Assembly (NCBI GenBank): GCA_002296055.1
Contig: DBHE01000027.1
Coordinates: forward strand, 1 to 7,263
From: Pseudomonadaceae bacterium UBA836
Lineage (GTDB): Bacteria > Pseudomonadota > Gammaproteobacteria > Pseudomonadales > Pseudomonadaceae
Direction: 5' to 3'
Length of the DNA: 7,263 nt
Made by a program: the position numbers and the translations under genes. Position 1 is the first letter of the stretch; every line of letters begins with the position of its first letter. A model generated the notes under the pieces. The model was given only the letters and a program-made list of their open reading frames with translations. It did not search any database and was not told the DNA's origin. Of this stretch, positions 1 to 6,426 are shown piece by piece.

Positions 1-75
1 GAAGAGAAGCCGGCAGCGATGGGTTCCAACGAGGAAGCCATGGCTCAGAACCGTCGCGTAGAGCTGCGCAAGTAA
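1..75 (+). CDS. pal: Peptidoglycan-associated lipoprotein Pal (OprL), C-terminal fragment
   Basis: This is the 3' end of a gene that begins left of the window; the reading frame is open from base 1 to the TAA at 73-75 and gives 24 residues. The tail contains NRRVELRK just before the stop, which is the typical end of the OmpA-like peptidoglycan-binding domain in Pal/OprL proteins. Pal is an outer-membrane lipoprotein that binds peptidoglycan and works with TolB in the Tol-Pal system, which draws the envelope layers together during division. The identification also rests on the next gene, cpoB, which follows after only 13 bp, as it normally does in the tol-pal cluster. The fragment is too short to exclude another OmpA-like protein on its own. 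Confidence 0.85.
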   Translation, partial: EEKPAAMGSNEEAMAQNRRVELRK

Positions 76-88
76 GAGACGAGGTCGT

Positions 89-874
89 ATGAAGGGTTAC
101 AGAGGAGTACTGGTCGCCTTTGCCCTGTCGCCATTGGCGGCAATGGCTCAGGTTCCAGTGATGGAAGGCAGTTCGAATAACAGCTCGAATGCCACGTATC
201 AGGGCTCCTCGGTGACCCAACAGACCCAGGCTGGCCTTTCCAGTGAAGGCCAGCTGTTTCAGCAGTTGTACCAACTTCAGCAGGAAGTAACCCTGCTGCG
301 TGGCATGCTCGAAGAGCAGAGCTACAAAATCAAGCAGATGGAACAGGATCAGCTTGACCGTTACAAGGACATCGACAGTCGCCTGTCTGGCATGACTGCC
401 GCGCCAGCTGCCTCGGGCAGTAGCGCCGCCGCCGACAGCGCTGCAGCAACTCAGGCGCCCGCCGCTGCGGCTGGCGCTTCTGCCGCGCCTCCGGACCCGG
501 AGCGCGAAAAATTGATGTACGACGCTTCATTTGACCTGGTCAAGGCGCGCGACTTTGAAAAGGCCGCGCAGGCCTTCACCGCGTTCCTGCGCCGATATCC
601 CGACAGTCAGTACGCGGGTAACGCGCAATACTGGCTGGGTGAGGTGTACCTGGTTCAGTCTGACCTGGAGTCTGCCGGCAAGGCGTTTGCCCAGGTCATC
701 AGCCGCTATCCCGATCATCGCAAAGAGTCTGATGCGATGTACAAGCTCGGTGATGTCGAGCGCCGTCTGGGGCGAGATGACAAGGCGCGTGAGCTGTTTC
801 AGCAGGTCATCAGCAAGTACCCCGATTCCTCCGCCGCCCAATTGGCCGGGCGCGAGCTATCCACTTTGAACTGA
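89..874 (+). CDS. cpoB: Cell division coordinator CpoB (YbgF), Tol-Pal system TPR protein
   Basis: This periplasmic protein of 261 residues couples the Tol-Pal machine to septal peptidoglycan synthesis; in E. coli CpoB binds TolA and regulates PBP1B. Visible parts, in order: a signal peptide of about 20 residues ending AMA before Gln21; a Ser/Asn/Gln-rich stretch; a trimerising coiled coil at about residues 53-100 with Leu/Gln heptads; an Ala-rich low-complexity linker at about 103-135; and three TPR-like repeats at about 141-174, 177-210 and 214-247, each ending in a [R/K]YPD motif (residues 169-172, 206-209 and 243-246). The length fits the family. The start is the ATG 13 bp after the pal stop, preceded by a GAGG-type ribosome site, so it is probably co-transcribed with pal. 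The hairpin just after the stop may close the operon. Confidence 0.95.
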   Translation: MKGYRGVLVAFALSPLAAMAQVPVMEGSSNNSSNATYQGSSVTQQTQAGLSSEGQLFQQLYQLQQEVTLLRGMLEEQSYKIKQMEQDQLDRYKDIDSRLSGMTAAPAASGSSAAADSAAATQAPAAAAGASAAPPDPEREKLMYDASFDLVKARDFEKAAQAFTAFLRRYPDSQYAGNAQYWLGEVYLVQSDLESAGKAFAQVISRYPDHRKESDAMYKLGDVERRLGRDDKARELFQQVISKYPDSSAAQLAGRELSTLN

Positions 875-878
875 TCTG

Positions 879-900
879 TCGGGAGCTCTCTAGCTCCCGA
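879..900 (+). terminator. Inverted repeat between cpoB and queC, possible weak terminator
   Basis: Bases 879-887 (TCGGGAGCT) and 892-900 (AGCTCCCGA) form a perfect 9-bp stem with a four-base loop, starting 4 bp after the cpoB stop codon. It is followed by TGTTGTAT rather than a clean run of T, so it would be a weak intrinsic terminator, an attenuator, or a 3'-end stabilising structure. The stem is seen directly; termination is inference. Confidence 0.5.
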
Positions 901-925
901 TGTTGTATCTGACAGAGCGTATTCT

Positions 926-1612
926 ATGTCTTCCTCTCCTAGCGGCCGTGCCGTTGTCTTGCTTTCTGGTGGGCTGGATTCGGCGACAGTACTGGCGATG
1001 GCCCAGGCCGAAGGGCTGGCCTGTTACACCATGAGTTTCGATTATGGCCAGCGGCATCGAGCGGAGCTGGCAGCGGCCGAGCGCGTGGCCAGCGCGGCGG
1101 GTGTGGTCGAGCACAAGGTGATCGATATGAACCTCAATGGCATTGGCGGCTCGGCGTTGACCGATGAAACCATTGCTGTGCCTGAGTCGCCCGAGCAAGG
1201 TATTCCGGTTACTTATGTGCCGGCCCGCAACACCCTGTTTTTGGCGCTTGCCCTGGGCTGGGCCGAGGTGTTGGAGGCGCGTGATATTTTTATCGGCGTC
1301 AACGCCGTGGACTACTCGGGCTACCCTGATTGCCGCCCCGCCTTTGTCGAGGCATTCGAACAGCTTGCTAATGTAGCCACCCGCGCTGGTGTTGAAGGGC
1401 AGGGCTTTCGTATTCGTGCCCCGTTGCAGTACATGAGCAAGGCCCAGATTATCGAGGCCGGGCAAGCGCTGGGTGTTGACTATAGTCAGACGGTGTCCTG
1501 CTATCAGGCTGACAAGCAGGGTCGCGCTTGCGGTGTATGCGACAGTTGTCGTTTGCGCGCGGCAGGTTTTGCGGCCGCCGGTGTGCCCGATGCCACCCTG
1601 TACCAGGGTTAA
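926..1612 (+). CDS. queC: 7-cyano-7-deazaguanine (preQ0) synthase QueC
   Basis: QueC converts 7-carboxy-7-deazaguanine with ammonia and ATP to preQ0, a precursor of the queuosine found in GUN-anticodon tRNAs. The 228-residue protein begins with the N-type ATP-pyrophosphatase P-loop SGGLDS at residues 14-19. It also carries the family segments SFDYGQRH (37-44), VPARNT (98-103) and the [15 protein letters not shown] region (124-138). The zinc site is the cysteine cluster Cys192, Cys202, Cys205 and Cys208 near the C-terminus. The length is normal for the family. The ATG lies 51 bp after cpoB with only a weak GAG ribosome site, and the P-loop position supports this start. In P. aeruginosa queE normally lies between cpoB and queC; it is not here. 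I found no convincing dedicated promoter, so readthrough past the upstream hairpin is likely. Confidence 0.96.
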   Translation: MSSSPSGRAVVLLSGGLDSATVLAMAQAEGLACYTMSFDYGQRHRAELAAAERVASAAGVVEHKVIDMNLNGIGGSALTDETIAVPESPEQGIPVTYVPARNTLFLALALGWAEVLEARDIFIGVNAVDYSGYPDCRPAFVEAFEQLANVATRAGVEGQGFRIRAPLQYMSKAQIIEAGQALGVDYSQTVSCYQADKQGRACGVCDSCRLRAAGFAAAGVPDATLYQG

Positions 1613-1636
1613 ATTTGCCGAAGATGTAAAAAAGGC

Positions 1637-1664
1637 TTGAGTTTCCTCATTAAATCAGTAATAT
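1637..1664 (+). promoter_or_regulatory. Sigma70-type promoter of tRNA-Lys
   Basis: TTGAGT at 1637-1642 and TAATAT at 1659-1664 are separated by 16 bp and lie upstream of the tRNA, with the start expected around 1671. The -10 is followed by the GC-rich stretch AGCGCGC. A GC-rich discriminator is typical of stable-RNA promoters under stringent control, so growth-rate regulation is inferred. Confidence 0.7.
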
Positions 1665-1681
1665 AGCGCGCTTCCAGCAGG

Positions 1682-1757
1682 GGGTCGTTAGCTCAGTTGG
1701 TAGAGCAGTTGGCTTTTAACCAATTGGTCGTAGGTTCGAATCCTACACGACCCACCA
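1682..1757 (+). tRNA. tRNA-Lys (anticodon UUU)
   Basis: The 76 bases fold as a complete cloverleaf. Acceptor strands GGGTCGT (1682-1688) and ACGACCC (1747-1753) pair perfectly, followed by discriminator A (1754) and an encoded CCA (1755-1757). The D stem is GCTC/GAGC. The anticodon stem GTTGG/CCAAT encloses loop CTTTTAA with anticodon TTT at 1715-1717, which reads lysine AAA/AAG. The T stem GTAGG/CCTAC encloses TTCGAAT. The same tRNA-Lys follows queC in P. aeruginosa (PA0976.1), where its 3' end serves as an integration site for genomic islands. No duplicate of the 3' end is seen downstream in this window. Confidence 0.98.
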
Positions 1758-1891
1758 CTCTGGATATTCCTCTCCGGCCGTTCCAGGCCAAGCTTTATCG
1801 CAAATTCATCATCTTTTTTGTTGTCGCACTGTGGCTGCCAGTGGCTGCGCTTTTGCATCTGTTTTGTGCTGCATAGGCTCTGGGGTGAACG

Positions 1892-1900
1892 TGCTACAAT
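1892..1900 (+). promoter_or_regulatory. Extended -10 promoter of nadA
   Basis: TGC followed by TACAAT (hexamer 1895-1900) makes an extended -10 element 32 bp before the nadA start codon. No good -35 is found at 16-18 bp upstream (CATAGG-like sequence), which the TG extension could compensate for. A start near 1907 would give a leader of about 26 bases. Confidence 0.6.
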
Positions 1901-1932
1901 CGCCCGTTCCGTTGTTCCTGGTGGATTAAGAC

Positions 1933-2991
1933 ATGTCCCAGATTTCAGAGCGTCTGCTGGTTCAGGCGCACCTGGATGCCAAGGCGCCTGCGCCTCTGAG
2001 CGATGCAGAAAAAGCCGACTACAAGGCTCGCATCGCTGCTGCCCTCAAAGCGCACAACGCCGTCCTGGTCGCGCACTATTACACCGACCCGGTGCTGCAG
2101 GAACTGGCCGAGGAGACCGGTGGCTGCGTATCCGACTCGTTGGAGATGGCGCGCTTTGGGCGCGACCACGAAGCGACTACGTTGATCGTGGCCGGCGTGC
2201 GCTTTATGGGTGAAACCTCCAAAATTCTCAGCCCGCACAAGCGCGTGCTGATGCCGACGCTAGAGGCGACCTGCTCGCTGGATCTGGGCTGCCAGATTGA
2301 TGAGTTTTCAGCTTTCTGTGATCAGCATCCTGATCGCACCGTTGTGGTCTATGCCAACACGTCGGCGGCGGTCAAGGCGCGGGCGGATTGGGTGGTAACC
2401 TCCAGCTGTGCCTTGCCGATTGTCGAGCACCTGATCGATAAGGGCGAGAAAATCCTCTGGGCGCCAGACCAGCACCTGGGTAATTATATTCAGCGTGAAA
2501 CCGGCGCCGATATGCTGTTGTGGCAGGGCTCGTGTATCGTTCACGAGGAGTTCAAGGCCAAGGTCTTGGAAGATCTGCGCAAGGTGCACCCGGAGGCCGC
2601 GATTCTGGTGCATCCTGAGTCGCCTCAGTCAGTGGTTGAGCTGGCCGATGTGGTGGGCTCTACCAGCCAGCTGATTCAGGCCACCCGCGACCTGCCAAAC
2701 CCAACCTTCATCGTGGCGACGGACCGTGGCATTTTCTACAAAATGCAGCAAGCAGCGCCTGATCGTCTGTTGATCGAGGCGCCAACCGCGGGTAATGGGG
2801 CTACCTGCCGTAGCTGTGCCCACTGTCCGTGGATGGCCATGAACACGCTGCCGCGCGTGCTGGCTGCGCTGGAAACCGGGGCTGACGAAATTCACGTCGA
2901 CGCTGATCTGATTCCAAAGGCGGTGCGCCCATTGGACCGGATGCTGGACTTTACTCGTAACGCCAGTCTCGCTGCCAAGGGCAATGCCTAA
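1933..2991 (+). CDS. nadA: Quinolinate synthase NadA
   Basis: NadA condenses iminoaspartate (from NadB) with dihydroxyacetone phosphate to quinolinate, the first pyridine compound in de novo NAD synthesis, using an oxygen-sensitive [4Fe-4S] cluster. The 352-residue protein matches the long proteobacterial form. Likely cluster ligands are Cys114 (in EATCSLD), Cys201 (in QGSCIVH) and Cys298, the last cysteine of the CRSCAHC motif at 292-298; these sit one residue beyond the E. coli positions 113, 200 and 297. Also visible are AHYYTDP (47-53), [12 protein letters not shown] (88-99) and YANTSA (140-145). The ATG is preceded by GGTGGA with 7-bp spacing. The gene stands alone with its own promoter and converges on the bepA-like gene, with 45 bp between stop codons. 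No nadB or nadC is in the window. Confidence 0.97.
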   Translation: MSQISERLLVQAHLDAKAPAPLSDAEKADYKARIAAALKAHNAVLVAHYYTDPVLQELAEETGGCVSDSLEMARFGRDHEATTLIVAGVRFMGETSKILSPHKRVLMPTLEATCSLDLGCQIDEFSAFCDQHPDRTVVVYANTSAAVKARADWVVTSSCALPIVEHLIDKGEKILWAPDQHLGNYIQRETGADMLLWQGSCIVHEEFKAKVLEDLRKVHPEAAILVHPESPQSVVELADVVGSTSQLIQATRDLPNPTFIVATDRGIFYKMQQAAPDRLLIEAPTAGNGATCRSCAHCPWMAMNTLPRVLAALETGADEIHVDADLIPKAVRPLDRMLDFTRNASLAAKGNA

Positions 2992-3036
2992 GCAGGGTCT
3001 GTAGCCGTCTACGGGCGGCTTGCTATTGGGCAGCTA

Positions 3037-4503
3037 TTACAGCGATTCGACCATGGCCCGCTGACGGCGCAGCTCGTTCTGCTGCTCCTTGATGCGCGCG
3101 GTGGTCACGAAGTTTCCGCCTGCGCGCTCCAGGGCGAGTTGCAGCTGCTGCTCAGCCTGCTGCAGGTCGCCGGTCAGCTTGAAGTAGTGCGCGCGCGCCA
3201 GGTGTACGCCCAGAATGTTGCCGGCCAGGCCGCGGATTTCGGCTGCCAGGTACCAGACGTCCGGGTCGTCCGTGCGGCGGTTGGCCAGTCGATCGATTGC
3301 CCGCTGCGCCTCGGCGTATTGCTGTTGCTTGAGCAGTAGGTCTGCTTCGGCAAAGTCGAGGGGAAAGTTGCTAGGGAAACGCGCCTGCTGTTGCCGGGTG
3401 CGCTCTAGCGCCTGTTGCAGGCGGCCGGCGTTACTATCCAGTTCGATCTGGGCCAGGTTGAACAGCAGGCTGTTCGGTTGCTGCTCTAGCAGCGGAGCCA
3501 TTGTGTCGCTGGCTTCTGCATGCTGGCCGCCGCGCGACAGCGCCAGAGCGAGACCGTAGCGGGCTGCGTCGTGGTTGCCGTCGTGCTCGTCCAGTTGGGC
3601 GCGGAAGCGCTTGGCTGACAGGCCGGGGCTTTGTTCATACTTGAGTTGCACGCGCGCGCGCATCAACTGATATTCGAGGCTGTCATTCTCGCCGCCGCTG
3701 GGTAACTGCTCCGCGCGGTTACGGGTATCGGCCATACGCGACTGGCTGACCGGGTGAGTCAGCAGGAACTCAGGTGGCGTGGTGTCATAGCGGCTGAGCT
3801 GTGCCAGGCGCTCGAACATGGTCGGCATCGCGGTGGGGTCATAGCCGGCGCGCTCCAGGTTGACGATGCCAATGCGGTCGGCCTCCTGCTCGTTTTGCCG
3901 CGAGAAGCGCCGCTGCTCCTGAATGGCGGCGGCCTGGGTTGAGGCCAGTGCGGCGAAACCGGCGTCTCCGCCGCCTGCTGCCGCCAGTACTATGGAGGCC
4001 AGCATGGCGGTCATGAAGGGCACTTGCATGCGTTGTTGCTGCTCCAGGCCCCGGGCAAAGTGGCGTTGGGACAAGTGCGCCAATTCGTGCGCCATGACCG
4101 AGGCAAACTCGGCTTCGCTCTGCGCGTGCAGAAACAGGCCGCCGTTGACGCCGACCACGCCACCGGGCGCGGCGAAGGCGTTGAGTTCAGGGCTGTCGAT
4201 CAGTACAAAGGCGAGGCGGCGGTCGGTCAGCTGGCTGGTTTCTGCCAGGCGATAGGTACGCTGCTCAACAAAATCCTTGAGTTGCGGGTCGTCCAGTGTG
4301 GGGACGGCGCCACGCAGCATGGTGAGCCAGGTGCGCCCCAGCTGGTATTCCTGCTCGCGTGACATGATGGATGAGCTGGTGTCGCCCAGCGAGGGCAGAT
4401 TGAAATCATCCGCGCTGACCGGCGCGCCGGCAGGCAGGCCCAGGGTGCCAACCAGTAAGACGCTATGCAGCAGGCGTTTGGCTGACATCTTTTCTCGCAT
4501 CAT
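3037..4503 (-). CDS. bepA: BepA-like periplasmic M48 metalloprotease with TPR domain
   Basis: This is a 488-residue exported zinc protease. E. coli BepA works beside the BAM complex, promotes LptD maturation and degrades stalled outer-membrane proteins. Visible parts: an N-terminal signal peptide (Arg/Lys-rich start, hydrophobic core about residues 11-22, cleavage likely after VSA near residue 31); the M48 motif HELAH with His139, Glu140 and His143; a third zinc ligand, probably Glu207, in the EQEADRIG segment; and THP with His250, which matches the BepA histidine that can occlude the active site. An Ala/Gly-rich segment (about 162-188) and a C-terminal TPR region (about 275-465) follow. Two other in-frame ATGs, at 4500 and 4488, could be the start; 4488 gives a more conventional signal peptide. 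The family is sure; BepA orthology is inferred from domain order and from the equivalent Pseudomonas locus (PA1005). Confidence 0.92.
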   Translation of the reverse strand: MMREKMSAKRLLHSVLLVGTLGLPAGAPVSADDFNLPSLGDTSSSIMSREQEYQLGRTWLTMLRGAVPTLDDPQLKDFVEQRTYRLAETSQLTDRRLAFVLIDSPELNAFAAPGGVVGVNGGLFLHAQSEAEFASVMAHELAHLSQRHFARGLEQQQRMQVPFMTAMLASIVLAAAGGGDAGFAALASTQAAAIQEQRRFSRQNEQEADRIGIVNLERAGYDPTAMPTMFERLAQLSRYDTTPPEFLLTHPVSQSRMADTRNRAEQLPSGGENDSLEYQLMRARVQLKYEQSPGLSAKRFRAQLDEHDGNHDAARYGLALALSRGGQHAEASDTMAPLLEQQPNSLLFNLAQIELDSNAGRLQQALERTRQQQARFPSNFPLDFAEADLLLKQQQYAEAQRAIDRLANRRTDDPDVWYLAAEIRGLAGNILGVHLARAHYFKLTGDLQQAEQQLQLALERAGGNFVTTARIKEQQNELRRQRAMVESL

Positions 4504-4528
4504 TTTTGTCTCATACCGGGTCTGGCTG

Positions 4529-4559
4529 TTGTCGAGAGGCGCGCCCGCAAGGCTATACT
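4529..4559 (+). promoter_or_regulatory. Probable promoter of the tusA-like/perM unit
   Basis: TATACT at 4554-4559 is a good -10 hexamer lying 27 bp before the ATG of the TusA-like gene. The best -35 is TTGTCG at 4529-4534 with a long 19-bp spacer, so the -35 call is weak. The promoter falls in the 83-bp divergent gap with the bepA-like gene. A start near 4566 would leave about 20 bases of leader containing the GGAG ribosome site. Confidence 0.5.
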
Positions 4560-4586
4560 GTCGCGCACTTGCTGTGGAGCCCTTGC

Positions 4587-4829
4587 ATGTCTGTTGAATT
4601 GCCCATCGATGCTGTTGTTGACGCCCGTGGACTCAGCTGCCCGTTACCCCTGCTGAAGGCCAAACAGGCGCTGAACAGCATGTTAGCAGGCCAGACGTTG
4701 CATGTAATGGCTACCGACGCGGGTTCCGAACGGGACTTTCAGCGCTTTGCCGAGTTGTCGGGTAACCGGTTGCTGCAGGCTCGCGCGTTGGACGGCGAAT
4801 TTCATTATTGGTTGCGTAAAGCAGATTGA
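4587..4829 (+). CDS. TusA/SirA-family sulfur carrier protein (PA1006-like)
   Basis: This is an 80-residue single-domain TusA/SirA/YedF protein. The signature DARGLSCPLPLLKAK begins at residue 12, with the CPxP motif at 18-21; Cys18 would carry the persulfide. Family members relay sulfur from cysteine desulfurases to tRNA thiolation, molybdenum-cofactor or other pathways. The P. aeruginosa gene at this locus (PA1006) has been linked to molybdenum homeostasis and nitrate respiration; transferring that role here is inference. I chose the ATG at 4587 over the in-frame ATG at 4506. GGAG at 4576-4579 sits 7 bp upstream, the family signature begins soon after, and the earlier start lies upstream of the likely promoter and adds 27 residues outside the domain. 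It is 4 bp from the next gene and probably co-transcribed with it. It may not be the canonical tRNA-modifying TusA. Confidence 0.9.
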   Translation: MSVELPIDAVVDARGLSCPLPLLKAKQALNSMLAGQTLHVMATDAGSERDFQRFAELSGNRLLQARALDGEFHYWLRKAD

Positions 4830-4833
4830 TTAA

Positions 4834-5913
4834 ATGCTAAAAGTTTTTCAGGGCTGGGTTCAGCGTTATTTTTCCGATGAAGAGGCTGTGGTGCTGGCAG
4901 TGGTGCTGGCGCTGGGCTTCGCGATCGTTATCTCCTTTGGCGACAAGCTTGCGCCGCTGTTGACGGGTGTGGTACTGGCCTACTTGCTACAGGGGTTGGT
5001 CACCCGCCTGCAGCGCTGGATGCCCCACGCGCTGTCGGTGTGGATTGTGTTTTTGTTATTCCTTGGGGCGCTGGCGGCGCTGCTGGGTGTGGTCGTGCCG
5101 CTGGTGTGGAAGCAGATGCTCAACCTGTTCAACGAACTACCGGGCATGCTGGGCGAGTGGCGTGCTCAGTTGCTGCATCTGCCCGAGGAATACCCCTCGT
5201 TTATTTCAGAGGCGCAGATCGAGCGCCTGATGAACTCCATCAATGGTGAAGTGGGTGCCTTCGGGCAATGGGCGCTGTCCCAGTCGTTGGCCAGCTTGCC
5301 GGTGGTGGTGACCGTGCTGGTGTATCTGGTACTGGTGCCGATTCTGGTGTTTTTCTTCCTCAAGGACAGCCAGACCCTGACGGCCTGGACGGTCAGCCAT
5401 CTGCCGCGTGAGCGCCGCCTGATGCGGGTGGTGTGGACGGAAATGAACCAGCAGATTGCCAACTACATTCGCGGCAAGGCGGTGGAGATTCTGATCGTCG
5501 GCGCGGTGACCTATATCTCCTTCGCCATACTCGGGGTTAACTACGCAGCGTTGCTGGCGGTGCTGGTGGGCTTGTCGGTGCTGGTGCCCTACATTGGCGC
5601 TACGGTGGTGACCATTCCGGTGGCGCTGATCGGCCTGTTCCAGTGGGGCCTGGGCAACGAGTTTATGGTGCTGATGATCGTCTATGGCGTGATTCAGGCG
5701 CTGGACGGCAACGTGTTGGTGCCGATTCTGTTTTCCGAGGCAGTCAACCTGCACCCCGTTGCGATCATCGCGGCGGTGCTGATTTTTGGCGGGCTGTGGG
5801 GCTTTTGGGGCGTGTTTTTTGCGATCCCGCTGGCGACCTTGTTCAAGGCGGTGCTCTATGCCTGGCCGCGCGGCCTGGAGGCGGCGCACGATGCTCAGGC
5901 GGCGCAGGCCTGA
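4834..5913 (+). CDS. AI-2E/PerM-family inner-membrane transporter
   Basis: This 359-residue polytopic membrane protein belongs to the AI-2E transporter family (PF01594; E. coli PerM, TqsA, YdiK). Hydrophobic segments lie at about 18-35, 40-56, 67-92, 155-177, 216-234, 236-253, 255-271, 276-290 and 305-340. The large polar region between about 93 and 150 is characteristic of the family. Conserved-looking motifs include LVPYIGA (250-256), the DGNVLVPILFSEAVNLHP segment (291-308) and FGGLWGFWGVFFAIPLA (318-334). The true substrate is unknown: some homologues export autoinducer-2, and others have been linked to sodium/proton exchange or are uncharacterised. The ATG is 4 bp after the TusA-like stop with no strong ribosome site of its own, which suggests translational coupling. 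Only 27 bp separate its stop from that of bcp on the other strand. Length and order match P. aeruginosa PA1007 as I recall it. Confidence 0.9.
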   Translation: MLKVFQGWVQRYFSDEEAVVLAVVLALGFAIVISFGDKLAPLLTGVVLAYLLQGLVTRLQRWMPHALSVWIVFLLFLGALAALLGVVVPLVWKQMLNLFNELPGMLGEWRAQLLHLPEEYPSFISEAQIERLMNSINGEVGAFGQWALSQSLASLPVVVTVLVYLVLVPILVFFFLKDSQTLTAWTVSHLPRERRLMRVVWTEMNQQIANYIRGKAVEILIVGAVTYISFAILGVNYAALLAVLVGLSVLVPYIGATVVTIPVALIGLFQWGLGNEFMVLMIVYGVIQALDGNVLVPILFSEAVNLHPVAIIAAVLIFGGLWGFWGVFFAIPLATLFKAVLYAWPRGLEAAHDAQAAQA

Positions 5914-5926
5914 GCATCACTTCGCG

Positions 5927-5950
5927 GGCGCTGTGGCAGGTTACAGCGCC
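5927..5950. terminator. Hairpin at the perM/bcp convergent junction
   Basis: GGCGCTGT (5927-5934) and ACAGCGCC (5943-5950) form a perfect 8-bp stem around an 8-base loop. The right arm covers the last base of the bcp stop codon and its last codons. Neither strand has a U-tract after it, so it does not fit a standard intrinsic terminator. It could still block 3' exonucleases or limit antisense transcription between the converging units. Confidence 0.4.
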
Positions 5951-6405
5951 TGAACGGCTTTCAGTACTTCGGCAACATGCCCCGGTACCTTAACCTTGCG
6001 CCATTCGTGACGCAGCACGCCTTGTTCGTCAAACACGAAAGTGCTGCGCTCAATTCCCTCGTATTCCTTGCCATAGAGCTTCTTGGGTTTGATGACGTCA
6101 AACAGGCGGCAGAATGACTCGTCCGGGTCGCTGATCAGCTCGAACGGAAATTCATGCTTGGTCTTGAAGTTGGTATGCGTGCGCAGGCTGTCGCGTGAGA
6201 CGCCATAAATCACCGCGCCGGCTTCGGTAAAGGCGGCGTAGTTGTCACGGAAGTCCTGGCCTTCGGTGGTACACCCCGGGGTGTTGTCCTTGGGGTAGAA
6301 GTAAATCACGACCTTTTTGCCGGCCAGGCTGGCAGGTGTCACGGTCTGCTCGCCAGTAGCGCTGGCGCTGAAGTCGGGGAGGGGCTGGTTCAGTTCAACG
6401 GACAT
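5941..6405 (-). CDS. bcp: Thioredoxin-dependent peroxiredoxin Bcp (PrxQ type)
   Basis: This cytoplasmic peroxiredoxin of 154 residues reduces hydrogen peroxide and organic peroxides with electrons from thioredoxin. The AhpC/TSA fold is shown by YFYPKDNTPGCTTE, in which Cys45 is the peroxidatic cysteine, with further conserved positions GVSRDS (68-73), FPFELISDPD (86-95) and STFVFDEQG (121-129). The resolving cysteine found five residues after Cys45 in E. coli Bcp is Gln50 here; the only other cysteine is Cys99. I chose the ATG at 6405 because GAGGAG lies about 7 bp upstream; an in-frame TTG at 6423 would add six residues (starting MTRRPP) but would use that ribosome site as coding sequence. 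The gene lies 21 bp downstream of gcvR on the same strand and is probably co-transcribed with it. Confidence 0.95.
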   Translation of the reverse strand: MSVELNQPLPDFSASATGEQTVTPASLAGKKVVIYFYPKDNTPGCTTEGQDFRDNYAAFTEAGAVIYGVSRDSLRTHTNFKTKHEFPFELISDPDESFCRLFDVIKPKKLYGKEYEGIERSTFVFDEQGVLRHEWRKVKVPGHVAEVLKAVQAL

Positions 6406-6426
6406 GGGCGGTCTCCTCGTCAAATA

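Noticed and set aside
875..925. preQ1 riboswitch upstream of queC
   Set aside because: The gap is 51 bp and largely taken up by the simple hairpin. I see no preQ1 aptamer pattern, such as an A-rich tail pairing back into the loop to form a pseudoknot.
890..1465. 191-codon minus-strand frame opposite queC
   Set aside because: It is antisense to the conserved QueC sequence, including its P-loop, has no domain, and lacks supporting signals.
1777..1818. GGCC/GGCC pairing followed by a run of six T (1813-1818) downstream of tRNA-Lys, considered as a terminator
   Set aside because: The stem is only 4-5 bp and lies more than 20 bases before the T run, so the two do not form a standard intrinsic terminator.
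1818..2213. 131-codon plus-strand frame overlapping the start of nadA
   Set aside because: It overlaps NadA, whose conserved motifs are unambiguous. The product is arginine-rich with no recognisable domain, as expected for a shadow frame.
3003..3020. Short inverted repeat AGCCG/CGGCT between the convergent nadA and bepA-like genes
   Set aside because: The stem is only 5 bp with an 8-base loop and no U-tract on either strand, so it is too weak to call a terminator.
4506..4586. Upstream in-frame ATG giving a 107-residue TusA-like protein
   Set aside because: The extra 27 residues fall outside the family domain, and the start precedes the likely -10 at 4554-4559. The ATG at 4587 has a well-placed GGAG site.
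5206..5889. 227-codon minus-strand frame opposite the PerM-family gene
   Set aside because: The product is unusually rich in His, Gln and Arg, which is the reverse complement of codons for hydrophobic residues. It is an antisense shadow of a membrane protein.
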